A program made the translations under genes and the position numbers. The notes beneath the pieces are model-generated. The model was not told the DNA's origin and did not search any database. It worked only from the letters and a program-made list of their open reading frames with translations. Below, piece after piece: positions 17,862-26,244 of a stretch of 26,244 bases of DNA (its first letter is position 1; each line of letters begins with the position of its first letter). The stretch is from the NCBI GenBank assembly GCA_977006965.1, contig OZ345387.1:160001-186244 (forward strand). The letters are read 5' to 3'. This DNA is from Phymatolithon calcareum. Lineage: Eukaryota; Rhodophyta; Florideophyceae; Hapalidiales.

Positions 17862-17899
17862 GAAAATATTCTTTTATAAATATTAATTTAGAGGTATAT

Positions 17900-19213
17900 A
17901 TGAATTTTAAAAGCATTCTGTGGAATGTATTGAAGAAACTGAGCAGTCTGAGTGTTTCTATAAGTATATTATTACTTATAGCTCTAGTCAGTATTTTAGG
18001 AACTATTATTGAGCAAGATCAATCTATTGAATATTATAAATTAAATTATCCTGAAGATCAGTCGTTATTCTTTTTTCTTACTTGGAAGCAAATTATTGCT
18101 TGGGGTCTAAGTCATGTATACTCTAATATTTGGTTCTTATCATTAATCTTTTTATTTTTTCTTAGTTTGCTTTTATGTACAATGTCAACACAGTTACCAG
18201 TATTAAAACATGCAAGGCAATGGAAATTTTTTTATAATAATATATCTTTAAAAAAATTTAATTCTTATTATAAAGTAACAGATGAATCATTTATTAATTT
18301 TATTTATGTATTAAACTTAAAAAAATATTATGTCTTTCATAAAGGAAATGCTGTTTATGCTTATAAAGGTCTGCTGGGTAGAGTGGCTCCTATTTTTGTG
18401 CATTTTAGTATAATATTTACATTAATGGGATCGGTTATAGGTTTATTTGGAGGATTTTTTGCTCAGGAAATGATACCTGTGGGAGAAGTTTTTCATTTTC
18501 AAAATATTGTTCGATCAGGTTGTATTAGTAAGTATCCTAGTAATGTACTAGGAAAGGTTAATAATTTGAATATTACCTATAATCAAGATCATTCAATTCA
18601 ACAATTTTTTTCTAATCTATCTCTTTTGAATAATCAAGGAATTATTCTATATAATAAAACAATATCAGTAAATAATCCTTTGAGATTTCAGGGGTTGACT
18701 TTTTATCAGACAGATTGGCAAGTTAATGCTTTAAGATTAAGGCTGGGTTCTAAATATCTCTTTGAAAAATCTTTAAATAAAATAACAAATAGTAATCTAG
18801 GTACAGCTTGGTTTTGTAATGTATCTATTAATGATAATCACCAGATTTCTATTTTTATCACAGATTTGAAAAACAATATCCTAATTTATGATGATCGAGG
18901 TGTTTTGATAACTGAGACAAAATATGGATTATGGAATGTAGTTTATGGTGTCCCAATTGTTATTCAGGATTTGATGACTAGTACAGGTTTACAAGTAAAA
19001 GTTGATCCAGGGATTCAAATTACATATTTAGGCTTTTTAATTTTAATGATTAGTATTGTAACTAGTTATCAGTCGTATTCACAAATATGGGCTAATAGTA
19101 GTTATAATACTTTTCATTTTAGTGGTATTACAAACCGAGCTCTTCTATCTTTTGAAGATGAAGTATCTATAATTTATAGAACTTATCTTAATTTATTTAG
19201 TCTGAGTAGATAG
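17900..19213 (+). CDS. ccs1: Cytochrome c biogenesis protein Ccs1 (ResB/Ycf44)
   Basis: Ccs1, with CcsA, forms the system II machinery that delivers haem to apocytochromes c in the thylakoid lumen; its clients here would include PsbV, PetJ and cytochrome f. The 437-residue protein has the ResB layout: membrane segments at about 17-38, 72-97, 160-188 (RVAPIFVHFSIIFTLMGS, with a conserved histidine) and about 376-395, and a large lumenal domain between the third and fourth. NPLRFQGLTFYQTDW is a family signature. The ATG at 17900 follows GAGG at 17891-17894. Its last 21 bases overlap the end of trpG on the opposite strand. Confidence 0.95.
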   Translation: MNFKSILWNVLKKLSSLSVSISILLLIALVSILGTIIEQDQSIEYYKLNYPEDQSLFFFLTWKQIIAWGLSHVYSNIWFLSLIFLFFLSLLLCTMSTQLPVLKHARQWKFFYNNISLKKFNSYYKVTDESFINFIYVLNLKKYYVFHKGNAVYAYKGLLGRVAPIFVHFSIIFTLMGSVIGLFGGFFAQEMIPVGEVFHFQNIVRSGCISKYPSNVLGKVNNLNITYNQDHSIQQFFSNLSLLNNQGIILYNKTISVNNPLRFQGLTFYQTDWQVNALRLRLGSKYLFEKSLNKITNSNLGTAWFCNVSINDNHQISIFITDLKNNILIYDDRGVLITETKYGLWNVVYGVPIVIQDLMTSTGLQVKVDPGIQITYLGFLILMISIVTSYQSYSQIWANSSYNTFHFSGITNRALLSFEDEVSIIYRTYLNLFSLSR

Positions 19214-19768
19214 GAAATTTTTTATAATATTTTTTCCATTTTCTGTCCATAGGCTTTCAGGGTGAAATTGTATACCTCTGACTGATGTATGTTGTTTATG
19301 TTGGCATGCCATAACAATACCTTCTTTAGTTTGTGCTGTAATTTTTAATTCTTTAGGAAAGTTATTTTTGTCAATTATTAAACTATGATATCGGGTAGCT
19401 AAAAAAGGATTTGGCAGATCTAGAAATATATCTTTGCCATCATGATATATTTGAGATATTTTACCATGCATAGGACGTTGAAGTTTTATTATATTACCTC
19501 CATAAACATGACCAATGCTTTGATGTCCTAAGCATACTCCTAGTATTGGTATATTAGGAGAATATGTTTCTATTATGTCTAGAGAAATACCTGATTCTTG
19601 TGGATTTCCGGGACCCGGAGAAATTATTATATGTGTTGGGTGGATTTTTTTGATTGAGTCTATTGATATGCTATCATTGCGAGCTGTTGTGACTTCAAAT
19701 CCTAATTCACCTATATATTGTACTAAATTATGAGTAAAGCTATCATAGTTGTCTATTACTAATATCAT
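19193..19768 (-). CDS. trpG: Anthranilate synthase component II (glutamine amidotransferase), TrpG
   Basis: TrpG supplies ammonia from glutamine to TrpE for anthranilate, the first step of tryptophan synthesis. The 191-residue amidotransferase has the start MILVIDNYDSFTHNLVQY, oxyanion loop SPGPGNPQESG, nucleophile C79 in GVCLGHQSIG, and H169 and E171 in IQFHPESLWTENG. It is a stand-alone domain of normal length; TrpE is not in the window. It shares orientation with thiG, 19 bases upstream, so the two are likely co-transcribed. The C-terminal end overlaps ccs1. Confidence 0.96.
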   Translation of the reverse strand: MILVIDNYDSFTHNLVQYIGELGFEVTTARNDSISIDSIKKIHPTHIIISPGPGNPQESGISLDIIETYSPNIPILGVCLGHQSIGHVYGGNIIKLQRPMHGKISQIYHDGKDIFLDLPNPFLATRYHSLIIDKNNFPKELKITAQTKEGIVMACQHKQHTSVRGIQFHPESLWTENGKNIIKNFLSTQTK

Positions 19769-19787
19769 GATTTCTGTAGTTTTAAGA

Positions 19788-20606
19788 TTATTTTGTAGAT
19801 ATACCTTCTTTTGGTGAACTTGCAGTAGCTTGCTGTGACTTTTTCATTCTTCCGGCTATATGTGCATATTTACCGGATTCTACAGCCAATTTCATTGCAT
19901 AAGCCATCATTTTTGGTGAGGAAGCTTTCGCTACAGCAGTATTGAGTAATACTCCGTCAGCACCAAGTTCCATCGCATATGATGCTTCGCTGGCAGTTCC
20001 GATACCAGCATCAATAATTACTGGCACTTTGGAATTATTGATAATAATCGATAGATTAAATGGATTCTGTAATCCTTGTCCAGATCCTATTGGAGATGCT
20101 AAAGGCATAATAGCTGCACATCCGATTTCTTCTAGTTGTTTTGCTAATATGGGATCAGCGCTAATATAGGCTAATACATTAAAGTCTTTTTTTACTAGAT
20201 ATTCTGCTGCTTTGAGTGTTCCAATAGGATCCGGTAGTAGATAAGTTGGATCAGGGATAACTTCGAGTTTGACAAAATTATTGTCTATTTGACCAACTCT
20301 TTTATTTAGTTCTTTTCCTAGTAGAGCTATTCTGATAGCCTCCTCAGCATTTTGGCATCCGGCTGTATTTGGTAATAGCCATAATTTATCCCAGTTTAGT
20401 AAATCCATTATGCTATGTCTTTGTAACAATTTAGTTGATTGAGCTCTTCTTATGGCAACAGTTACTATAGATGCTTCGCTTATGTGTATACTCTCTACTG
20501 CTTCTTTAATATTTTTGTATTTACCTGTACCTAACATCAAACTTGATTTAAATATCTTATTTGCAATTTTTAATTTGTTAGTATTTTCTCTATAATTATT
20601 TCTCAT
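19788..20606 (-). CDS. thiG: Thiazole synthase ThiG
   Basis: ThiG makes the thiazole ring of thiamine from deoxyxylulose phosphate, glycine imine and the sulfur carried by ThiS. The 272-residue TIM barrel shows the motifs [21 protein letters not shown], the Schiff-base lysine K113 in [19 protein letters not shown] and [20 protein letters not shown]. The start ATG at 20606 gives a short N-terminal leader (RNNYRENTN) before the conserved core. No thiS gene is seen nearby. It forms a two-gene unit with trpG. Confidence 0.97.
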   Translation of the reverse strand: MRNNYRENTNKLKIANKIFKSSLMLGTGKYKNIKEAVESIHISEASIVTVAIRRAQSTKLLQRHSIMDLLNWDKLWLLPNTAGCQNAEEAIRIALLGKELNKRVGQIDNNFVKLEVIPDPTYLLPDPIGTLKAAEYLVKKDFNVLAYISADPILAKQLEEIGCAAIMPLASPIGSGQGLQNPFNLSIIINNSKVPVIIDAGIGTASEASYAMELGADGVLLNTAVAKASSPKMMAYAMKLAVESGKYAHIAGRMKKSQQATASSPKEGISTK

Positions 20607-20765
20607 TTGGTTAATTGATTTAAGAAAAAGTATAGTCTAATAATTATTGAAAATTACTAGTATTCTATTGTAAAATCAATATTATTCTTGCCATAATATT
20701 ATTTTATAATATAAATCGAATATCTTATTGTTTTTTATCTTTTAATTCAATTATATAATATAACT

Positions 20766-21383
20766 ATGCTCAAAGGATTACCTGAATGGACAATTGCCAT
20801 CATGATAAGTGTCATATTGTTTATTATAGCGATTGGAATATATCAATTTTATCATTTTATAATGAATGCATCAAATGCTAAGCCTAATAAATATAACATT
20901 ACTATCGTTGATAGATGTGGTTCAACATTACCATATTGGTTACCTTTACTTGAAGGACTACAAAATTTTGGTCAACAAATTTTGCCTGATTATCCGTTTA
21001 GTATAATGAGTGTTTATAAAAAAACTTTAATGCCTTTTGTTCTTTTTTATGTTACCCATCCGGCATTAGCTTTTATTATTTTTTTTGTATTATATTATTT
21101 ATTTGTTCGAGCTAAAAGCCCGATACCAGATCGACCATTTATAAGATTTAATGTTCTACAGTCTATTTTATTGTTTTTAATTAATTCATTACTAGGTGCA
21201 ACTTTTCGCGCATTACCAATAGAGTTTAGAATGAGTTTATATGGTTTAATGTTATGTAATACTCTTTTTTGGTTTGTTCTATCAACAATAATATATTCTG
21301 TTATTAAGGCATTAGAAGGGAAATACGCAAAAATTCCTGTAATATCTCAAGCAGTTAGAATACAAATTGATAATCAATTGTAG
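20766..21383 (+). CDS. ycf60: Ycf60, Tic20-like membrane protein
   Basis: The 205-residue protein is predicted to span the membrane several times (about 8-30, 93-115, 128-148 and 157-180). The Tic20 signature is clear: YWLPLLEGLQNFGQQILPDYP and RPFIRFNVLQSILLFLIN. Tic20 is a channel component of the inner-envelope protein import machinery, and Ycf60 is its plastid-encoded homologue in red algae. Its N-terminal segment before the signature is longer than in bacterial relatives. rps6 follows 36 bases after the stop. Confidence 0.9.
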   Translation: MLKGLPEWTIAIMISVILFIIAIGIYQFYHFIMNASNAKPNKYNITIVDRCGSTLPYWLPLLEGLQNFGQQILPDYPFSIMSVYKKTLMPFVLFYVTHPALAFIIFFVLYYLFVRAKSPIPDRPFIRFNVLQSILLFLINSLLGATFRALPIEFRMSLYGLMLCNTLFWFVLSTIIYSVIKALEGKYAKIPVISQAVRIQIDNQL

Positions 21384-21419
21384 TATATTTCTTTATTTTT
21401 CAAAATATAATGGACTTTT

Positions 21420-21725
21420 ATGACTTTAAATAAATATGAGGTAATTTATATCTTAAAACCGGATGTTACAGAAAGTATTAATCTGGCTTTAGTTAATCAG
21501 TATAAAGCTTTAATTAAAAAAAATGGAGGCCAAAACATACTTGTTCAACATCGTGGAAGACGCCATCTTAGTTATAATATCTTTCATTATTATGATGGTA
21601 TTTATGTTCAAGTTAATTATGATGGTAATGGAAGTTTGGTAAAAGTTATAGAGAAATCAATGCACTTCAATGATAATATTCTCCGCTACTTAACAGTTAA
21701 AAAAGAAAGCTTAAGCGAAGTATAA
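21420..21725 (+). CDS. rps6: Ribosomal protein bS6c
   Basis: This is a small-subunit ribosomal protein. The 101-residue sequence has the bS6 pattern: LNKYEVIYILKPDVTE at the start, GGQNILVQHRGRRHLSYNI in the middle, and MHFNDNILRYLTVKKES at the end. Length is normal for the plastid form. Confidence 0.95.
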   Translation: MTLNKYEVIYILKPDVTESINLALVNQYKALIKKNGGQNILVQHRGRRHLSYNIFHYYDGIYVQVNYDGNGSLVKVIEKSMHFNDNILRYLTVKKESLSEV

Positions 21726-21946
21726 TTAATATTATTGAAATAGATCTATCTATATGAATATTATATTGTATTCATTGCTCTATTCATCTATTCATTAAAT
21801 ACTGATAGTTTATATCTGAATCTAACTTACTTCTCTAAAGTATGATGTGATTTGACTAAATATTAAATAATTTGTGACTTATTGAAAATAATATTTTCTA
21901 TTCTATATAATTATATTATCTATTTATTTTTTTAGGGAGTTTTAGC

Positions 21947-22039
21947 ATGATAACCGATAGTCAGATCTTTATTGCATTATTGTTTGCTCTATTTTCAGGT
22001 GTTTTAGCTATTCGTTTGGGTACTGAATTGTACCAGTAG
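21947..22039 (+). CDS. psaM: Photosystem I subunit XII, PsaM
   Basis: PsaM is a 30-residue single-span photosystem I subunit near the trimer interface in cyanobacteria. The ORF reads [19 protein letters not shown] followed by [11 protein letters not shown], a full match. AGGGAG at 21934-21939, 7 bases before the ATG, is a strong ribosome site. A terminator hairpin follows. Confidence 0.96.
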   Translation: MITDSQIFIALLFALFSGVLAIRLGTELYQ

Positions 22040-22091
22040 TATTTTATTTAAGTATTAAGATAATTTATTTATTATTTTAAAAAAATTTCAG

Positions 22092-22118
22092 ATGTAGCTA
22101 TTTAGGCTACATTTTTTC
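22092..22118 (+). terminator. Rho-independent terminator after psaM
   Basis: ATGTAGC (22092-22098) and GCTACAT (22106-22112) form a perfect 7-bp stem with a 7-base loop, followed by a T6 run. It lies 52 bases after psaM. Confidence 0.75.
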
Positions 22119-22204
22119 TTCTTTTAATTGTTATTTTGTATTTTTTTATAAATTAATTAATTAAATCTTATAATCTGTAGCTTTATACATTATTGCATTT
22201 AGTG

Positions 22205-22238
22205 TAATCTAATTATTGTATATAAAATAATTAGATTA
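22205..22238 (+). promoter_or_regulatory. Perfect 13-bp inverted repeat just before chlI
   Basis: The arm TAATCTAATTATT (22205-22217) is exactly complementary to AATAATTAGATTA (22226-22238) around an 8-base loop, GTATATAA. It ends 4 bases before the chlI ATG, in the place of a Shine-Dalgarno, and no such site is seen. It could be an RNA hairpin controlling translation or an operator. The function is inferred; the repeat itself is plain. Confidence 0.55.
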
Positions 22239-22242
22239 TCAT

Positions 22243-23289
22243 ATGAATGTTACAAAAAATATTATTCGTCCTATTTTTCCCTTTACAGCTATTATTGGTC
22301 AAGAAGAAATGAAATTAGCTCTATTACTGAATGTTATCGATCCTAAAATTGGTGGTGTGATGATAATGGGTGATCGTGGGACTGGCAAATCAACAACTAT
22401 ACGAGCAATAGCTGATCTATTGCCTCAAATTTCAGTAGTTCAGGATGATCCTTTTAATTCTCATCCTTCTAACTTTGAATTAATGAGTAATGAAGTGAAA
22501 TTAAGTATTGAAAATGGTCACAGTATAACAGAAAAGTTAATTGATGTACCAATGGTCGATTTACCTTTAGGTGCAACAGAAGATAGAGTTTGCGGTACAA
22601 TTGATATTGAAAAAGCTTTAACGGAAGGAATAAAAAGCTTTGAGCCAGGTTTGTTAGCAAAAGCAAATAGAGGAATTTTGTATGTTGATGAAGTTAATTT
22701 ATTAGATGATCATTTAGTTGATATTTTACTGGATTCAGCAGCTTCTGGCTGGAATACTGTTGAAAGAGAAGGTATTTCAGTTAGGCATCCAGCTCGTTTT
22801 GTTTTAGTAGGATCAGGAAATCCAGAAGAAGGAGAATTAAGGCCTCAATTGCTAGATCGATTTGGTATGCATGCAGAAATAAAAACGGTTAAAGATCCTT
22901 TTCTTCGTGTAAAAATTGTTGAACAAAGAAGTAAATTTGATCAAGATTCTTACTCCTGCTTAAATGAATATCAAGTACAGCAAAATCAACTGAAACAAAG
23001 AATTTTACTTGCACAAGAAAATCTTTCTTCTGTTGTTATTGATTATGCTCTAAGAGTTAAAATATCTGAAATTTGCAGTGAATTAGACGTTGATGGTTTG
23101 CGTGGTGATATAGTAACAAATCGAGCTGCTAAAGCTCTTGCTGCTTATAATAATAAAGACATTGTTAGTGTAGAAGATATTACAGCTGTTATTAAACTTT
23201 GTCTAAGACATAGGTTAAGAAAGGATCCTTTAGATACTATTGACTCTGGATTAAAGATAGATCAGGTGGTAGATAAGATATTAACTTAA
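22243..23289 (+). CDS. chlI: Magnesium chelatase ATPase subunit ChlI
   Basis: ChlI is the AAA+ ATPase subunit of magnesium chelatase, which inserts magnesium into protoporphyrin IX at the start of the chlorophyll branch. The 348-residue protein has Walker A GDRGTGKST (43-51), Walker B ILYVDEVNLL (145-154), the sensor region GSGNPEEGELRPQLLDRFG (190-208) and the helical C-terminal lid with LRGDIVTNRAAKALAA. Length and motifs are complete. ChlD and ChlH are expected from elsewhere. The start context is unusual, with an inverted repeat directly upstream and no ribosome site. Confidence 0.98.
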   Translation: MNVTKNIIRPIFPFTAIIGQEEMKLALLLNVIDPKIGGVMIMGDRGTGKSTTIRAIADLLPQISVVQDDPFNSHPSNFELMSNEVKLSIENGHSITEKLIDVPMVDLPLGATEDRVCGTIDIEKALTEGIKSFEPGLLAKANRGILYVDEVNLLDDHLVDILLDSAASGWNTVEREGISVRHPARFVLVGSGNPEEGELRPQLLDRFGMHAEIKTVKDPFLRVKIVEQRSKFDQDSYSCLNEYQVQQNQLKQRILLAQENLSSVVIDYALRVKISEICSELDVDGLRGDIVTNRAAKALAAYNNKDIVSVEDITAVIKLCLRHRLRKDPLDTIDSGLKIDQVVDKILT

Positions 23290-23293
23290 TATA

Positions 23294-23366
23294 TAGGCTT
23301 AGTAGGATTCGAACCTACATTAGAGACTTAGAAGGTCCCTGTCCTAATCCCTTAGACGATAAGCCC
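23294..23366 (-). tRNA. trnR(UCU): tRNA-Arg (UCU)
   Basis: This 73-nt cloverleaf has acceptor GGGCTTA/TAAGCCT (first pair G-U), discriminator A, anticodon stem GGGAC/GTCTC around CTTCTAA (anticodon UCU), and T-arm GTAGG-TTCGAAT-CCTAC. It starts 4 bases after the chlI stop on the opposite strand, so its RNA fold antisense may bound the chlI transcript. Confidence 0.95.
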
Positions 23367-23391
23367 TTAAAAAACGGATGGCTGTATTGAT

Positions 23392-23463
23392 TGGGCGGTA
23401 CTGGATTTGAACCAGTGGCCATCTGCTTGTAAGGCAGATGCTCTACCGCTGAGCTAACCGCCC
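23392..23463 (-). tRNA. trnV(UAC): tRNA-Val (UAC)
   Basis: This 72-nt cloverleaf has acceptor GGGCGGT/ACCGCCC, discriminator A, anticodon stem TCTGC/GCAGA around CTTACAA (anticodon UAC), and T-arm CTGG-TTCAAAT-CCAG. It lies 25 bases upstream of trnR on the same strand, so the two are probably one precursor. Confidence 0.97.
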
Positions 23464-23573
23464 TTTCCAGTACATTATATTTTATTTTATCCTAGATTGC
23501 AATAGGTTTAATCTTTAGTTTTTTTTAAGCTTATCTTAATCTTTATTCAGTTAATAAATTAGATATTAAGTAT

Positions 23574-24362
23574 ATGTTTTTATTGAAAATTAATTTATTT
23601 GAATGGTTTGAAAAATTAATTGCAGCTGGTAATTTATCAATACTGTCTTTATCTAGTTTAAGTTTTTCTACAGCTAGCTATAATCGTATAGTAGAACAAA
23701 TGATTGTAGTTGGTCCAGAATCACTTAGCATATCTATTATAACAGCATTTTTTATCGGTATGGTTTTTACTTTACAGTTGGTAAAAGAATTCTTATATCT
23801 GGACGCAACTAGTTTAATTGGTGCAATTTTATCTCTTGCATTTATTCGGGAACTATCACCAGTATTAACTGCAATTATTATTGCAGGAAGAATAGGGTCT
23901 TCTTTTACAGCCGAGATAGCAACTATGAAGGTTACAGAACAAATAGATGCTTTGTATTTATTAAAGACAGATCCTTTGTTGTATTTAGTTACACCGAGAG
24001 TTATTGCATGTGTAACTATGCTTCCAATACTTAATTTAATTTTTTTATTTACTAGCTTAGCTAGTAGCATATTTGCTTGTTTTATATTTTACAATATCCA
24101 TCCTTGGATTTTTTTAAAATCTGCATTTATGGCATTATCATACTTGGATTTTTTAAAATCTTTATTAAAAACTATTGTTTTTGGTTTTGTTTTGTCTAAC
24201 ATTAGTTGTTCTTGGGGTCTGACAACAGTTGGCGGTTCAAAAAGTGTAGGACAGTCTACTACTTCATCAGTGGTTACAAGTTTACTTATGATTTTTGTAA
24301 TGGATTTTATACTATCATATATAATGTTTAATCAAGTTGATAGTGCTATTAAGTCTTTGTAA
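23574..24362 (+). CDS. ycf63: Ycf63, MlaE/TGD1-type ABC transporter permease
   Basis: The 262-residue membrane protein has the MlaE-family permease pattern: a central hydrophobic region and the signature IRELSPVLTAIIIAGRIGSSF followed by AEIATMKVTEQIDALYLL (about residues 97-135), then the conserved LTTVGGSKSVGQSTTSSVV near the C-terminus. The plant relative TGD1 is the permease of a lipid importer in the inner envelope. Its ATPase and substrate-binding partners are not in this window. The gene precedes ycf26, with 27 bases between them. Confidence 0.92.
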   Translation: MFLLKINLFEWFEKLIAAGNLSILSLSSLSFSTASYNRIVEQMIVVGPESLSISIITAFFIGMVFTLQLVKEFLYLDATSLIGAILSLAFIRELSPVLTAIIIAGRIGSSFTAEIATMKVTEQIDALYLLKTDPLLYLVTPRVIACVTMLPILNLIFLFTSLASSIFACFIFYNIHPWIFLKSAFMALSYLDFLKSLLKTIVFGFVLSNISCSWGLTTVGGSKSVGQSTTSSVVTSLLMIFVMDFILSYIMFNQVDSAIKSL

Positions 24363-24389
24363 GAATAATCTTATGCGGTCGAAAGAATA

Positions 24390-26244
24390 TGAACAGAATT
24401 TTGCAATTATGGCTCAACATCAATTTAAAAACTCGTTTGATGTCAGTAACTACTTTGTCAGTTTCAATTTTAATGAGTAGTTTAACTTTTTGGGCTTTGA
24501 CTACTATACAAAAAGATTCTATTTCTACAGATACGCGTTTTTGTAGAGATTTAAGTATGTTATTTACTTATAATGTTGTCGATTTAATTGATCGAAATAA
24601 TTATAAAGAATTGATAAGTTTTATTGAAAATATTTATTTAAGTACATCAAGTATACGCTATATACAAGTTTTTACTTCTAATGGAGATTTATCTGTTTCT
24701 TTGCCATTTTATAATACTACTTTGCATGATTTATTGCAACTATATCAAAATATTTTGCAAATAAAAAGTCAAGATTTTTTGTTCAATATACCTATTATTC
24801 ATTATTCTACTATTTTTCACGATAGTATTATAGATCTTACAATACCTTTAATAAAGAATGGAAAACATCTAGGTGTACTTAATTTGGGTATTAATTCTAA
24901 TCCTAGTATATTGTCTGCATCAAAGCTTATACAGCATGTTAGCGTAGCAATTTTTGTTTCTATTTGGTTAATGGTTATAATTGGAGCAGCATTTAACGCT
25001 CTAATTATTACGGAACCTATTAAAGAATTATTAGCTGGATTAGAAAATATTGCTTTAGGTAACTTTAATCAAAAAATAACATCATCTTTTGACGGGGAGT
25101 TGGGAGATTTAATTATTAGTTTTAATGAAATGGCAGAACGTTTGGAATCTTATGAAGAAAAAAATGTAGAACAATTAACTTCTGAAAAGGCTAAATTAGA
25201 AACATTAGTAGCAACAATTGCTGATGGAGCAATATTATTAGATACAGAATTGCGTTTATTATTTGTTAATCAAATTGCTATGAAAGTCTTTCACTGGTTA
25301 AATAAAGACCTTGTGGGTACAATGATTTTTCACCACTTACCAATTCATGTTAATGAAGCTTTATTGCCTATTTTGAATGGTATGGTCCGGTCAAATTGTT
25401 TGGATAACAAGATATTACAAGCACAAGAAATATGTATAGACTTAAATTATGAGTCTTTGAAAACTTTTCGCTTTCTGCTTGCTACTGTTGTGGATCAAAA
25501 TAATAAAGTGCTGACGGGTCTTGTAATAACAATTCAAGATATAACTAGAGAAGCTCAATTAAATGAAGCAAAAAATCAGTTTGTTAGTAATGTATCTCAT
25601 GAGTTACGAACACCCTTATGTAATATTGGTTCATTTTTGGAAACTTTAATAGACTATGATCATAAACTAAATCTTAAACAGAAAATGCAGTTTCTTAATA
25701 TAGCTCATGCTGAAACTCAACGTTTGACTCGGTTAGTTAATGATGTTTTGGATTTGTCTAGATTAGAATCGGAATACAATTATATTTTACAACCTATACA
25801 AATCATAACCACTATTTCTTATATTATTAGAGCTTCTCAGATTGTTGCATCAAATAAAAATATAAAAATTATCTTTGAGGTTTCAAGCTATATTAAATCA
25901 ATTCTTGCTCATGAAAGTTCGTTATGTCAAGTTTTATCTAATTTAATAAGTAATTCTTTAAAATTTACCCATGTTGGTGGCAAAATAATCATTAGAGTGT
26001 ATCCATTGCTTTTTCCTTATAGTTATAATATAAATCAAGGTATTTCTTTTAGTACTGTACGCTTAGAAATAATCGATGAAGGTATTGGAATAGATAAGAA
26101 TTTTCAGAAACAGATATTTGATCGGTTTATGCGTATAGAAAATCATGTTCATACTCTTCAAGGAACAGGCTTAGGTTTATCTATTGTAAAAAATATTGTT
26201 GAAAAACATAATAGTAGCATATCAATGTATAGTGAAGTCGGTGT
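24390..26244 (+). CDS. ycf26: Sensor histidine kinase Ycf26 (Hik33/DspA type), 5' part
   Basis: The frame is open from the ATG at 24390 to the end of the window (618 codons) and runs on beyond it. Domains in order are: membrane span about 20-38, an extra-membrane sensor region about 40-180, a second span about 183-206, HAMP linker about 207-260, PAS domain about 270-385, HisKA with the phosphorylated H404 in VSNVSHELRTPL, and the ATPase domain with N-box N522 (NLISNSLKFT), G1 box DEGIGID (563-569), F-box about 577-581, and G2 box GTGLGLSIV (592-600). This matches the cyanobacterial Hik33 kinase, a sensor of cold, osmotic and oxidative stress. Another ATG at 24374 is out of frame. The cognate regulator, probably Ycf27, is not in the window. 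The start lies 27 bases after ycf63. Confidence 0.93.

Larger units (their letters stand above)
17312..17899. other. Long intergenic stretch trnN-ccs1
   Basis: These 588 bases are very AT-rich. No ORF longer than about 35 codons with a start is seen, and I find no tRNA, tmRNA, RNase P RNA or strong hairpin. Two tiny plus-strand ORFs for hydrophobic peptides (17655-17756 and 17766-17861) are listed separately. On the minus strand an open but startless lysine-rich frame lies near 17546-17650 (it includes ESDPRRNIFN). I take it as chance. Confidence 0.55.

Noticed and set aside
23678-24070. 130-codon minus-strand ORF
   Set aside because: It is the antisense of the conserved core of ycf63; its open frame follows from codon bias of the real gene.
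24374-24392. Earlier ATG before ycf26
   Set aside because: It is out of frame with the kinase and closes after about 35 codons.

Overview
The window is plastid DNA from a red alga (Rhodophyta). The evidence is strong AT-richness, dense intron-free genes, bacterial-type promoters and hairpins, and a gene set found together only in red-lineage plastids: apcD (phycobilisome), petJ and psbV, chlN and chlI, carA, trpG, thiG, fabH, rbcR/ycf30, the histidine kinase ycf26, and ycf37, ycf52, ycf53, ycf54, ycf55, ycf60 and ycf63. It could be a florideophyte or a bangiophyte; the sequence alone does not settle which. Retention of chlN implies light-independent chlorophyll synthesis, which many florideophytes have lost.

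Layout: the 3' part of chlN (1-947) is followed by ycf37, whose stop codon lies inside the antisense trnP. Then come ycf52 (minus), psaF-psaJ-apcD, an SRP RNA gene (ffs), fabH, psbX, accD, psbV, petJ and carA. A minus-strand block follows (ycf53, ycf55), with ycf54 divergent from ycf55 and overlapping rbcR tail to tail. Next are psbY, rpl32, an RNase Z homologue, rpl21, rpl27 and rne, with psbA facing rne across a perfect hairpin. trnL(UAG), trnN(GUU) and a 588-base stretch with only tiny membrane-peptide ORFs (one a possible petM) lead to ccs1, which overlaps trpG, then thiG, ycf60, rps6, psaM, chlI, trnR(UCU), trnV(UAC), ycf63 and the 5' part of ycf26, which runs off the window.

Functional themes: (1) chlorophyll synthesis: chlN, chlI, ycf53 (GUN4) and ycf54 (cyclase factor). 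(2) Photosystem I and its donor: psaF, psaJ, psaM, ycf37 and petJ. psaF and petJ both appear to start with TTG behind a strong Shine-Dalgarno. (3) Cytochromes c and their assembly: psbV, petJ, ccs1. (4) RNA handling: rpl32, rnz, rpl21, rpl27, rne; the RNase Z homologue has lost its metal-binding motif. (5) Subunits whose partners are absent here: carA, trpG, accD. (6) Regulators: the LysR protein RbcR and the sensor kinase Ycf26. No introns, mobile elements or CRISPR arrays were seen. The most unusual signals are the RNase Z pseudoenzyme, the paired TTG starts, a perfect 13-bp inverted repeat just before chlI, and the tail overlaps.
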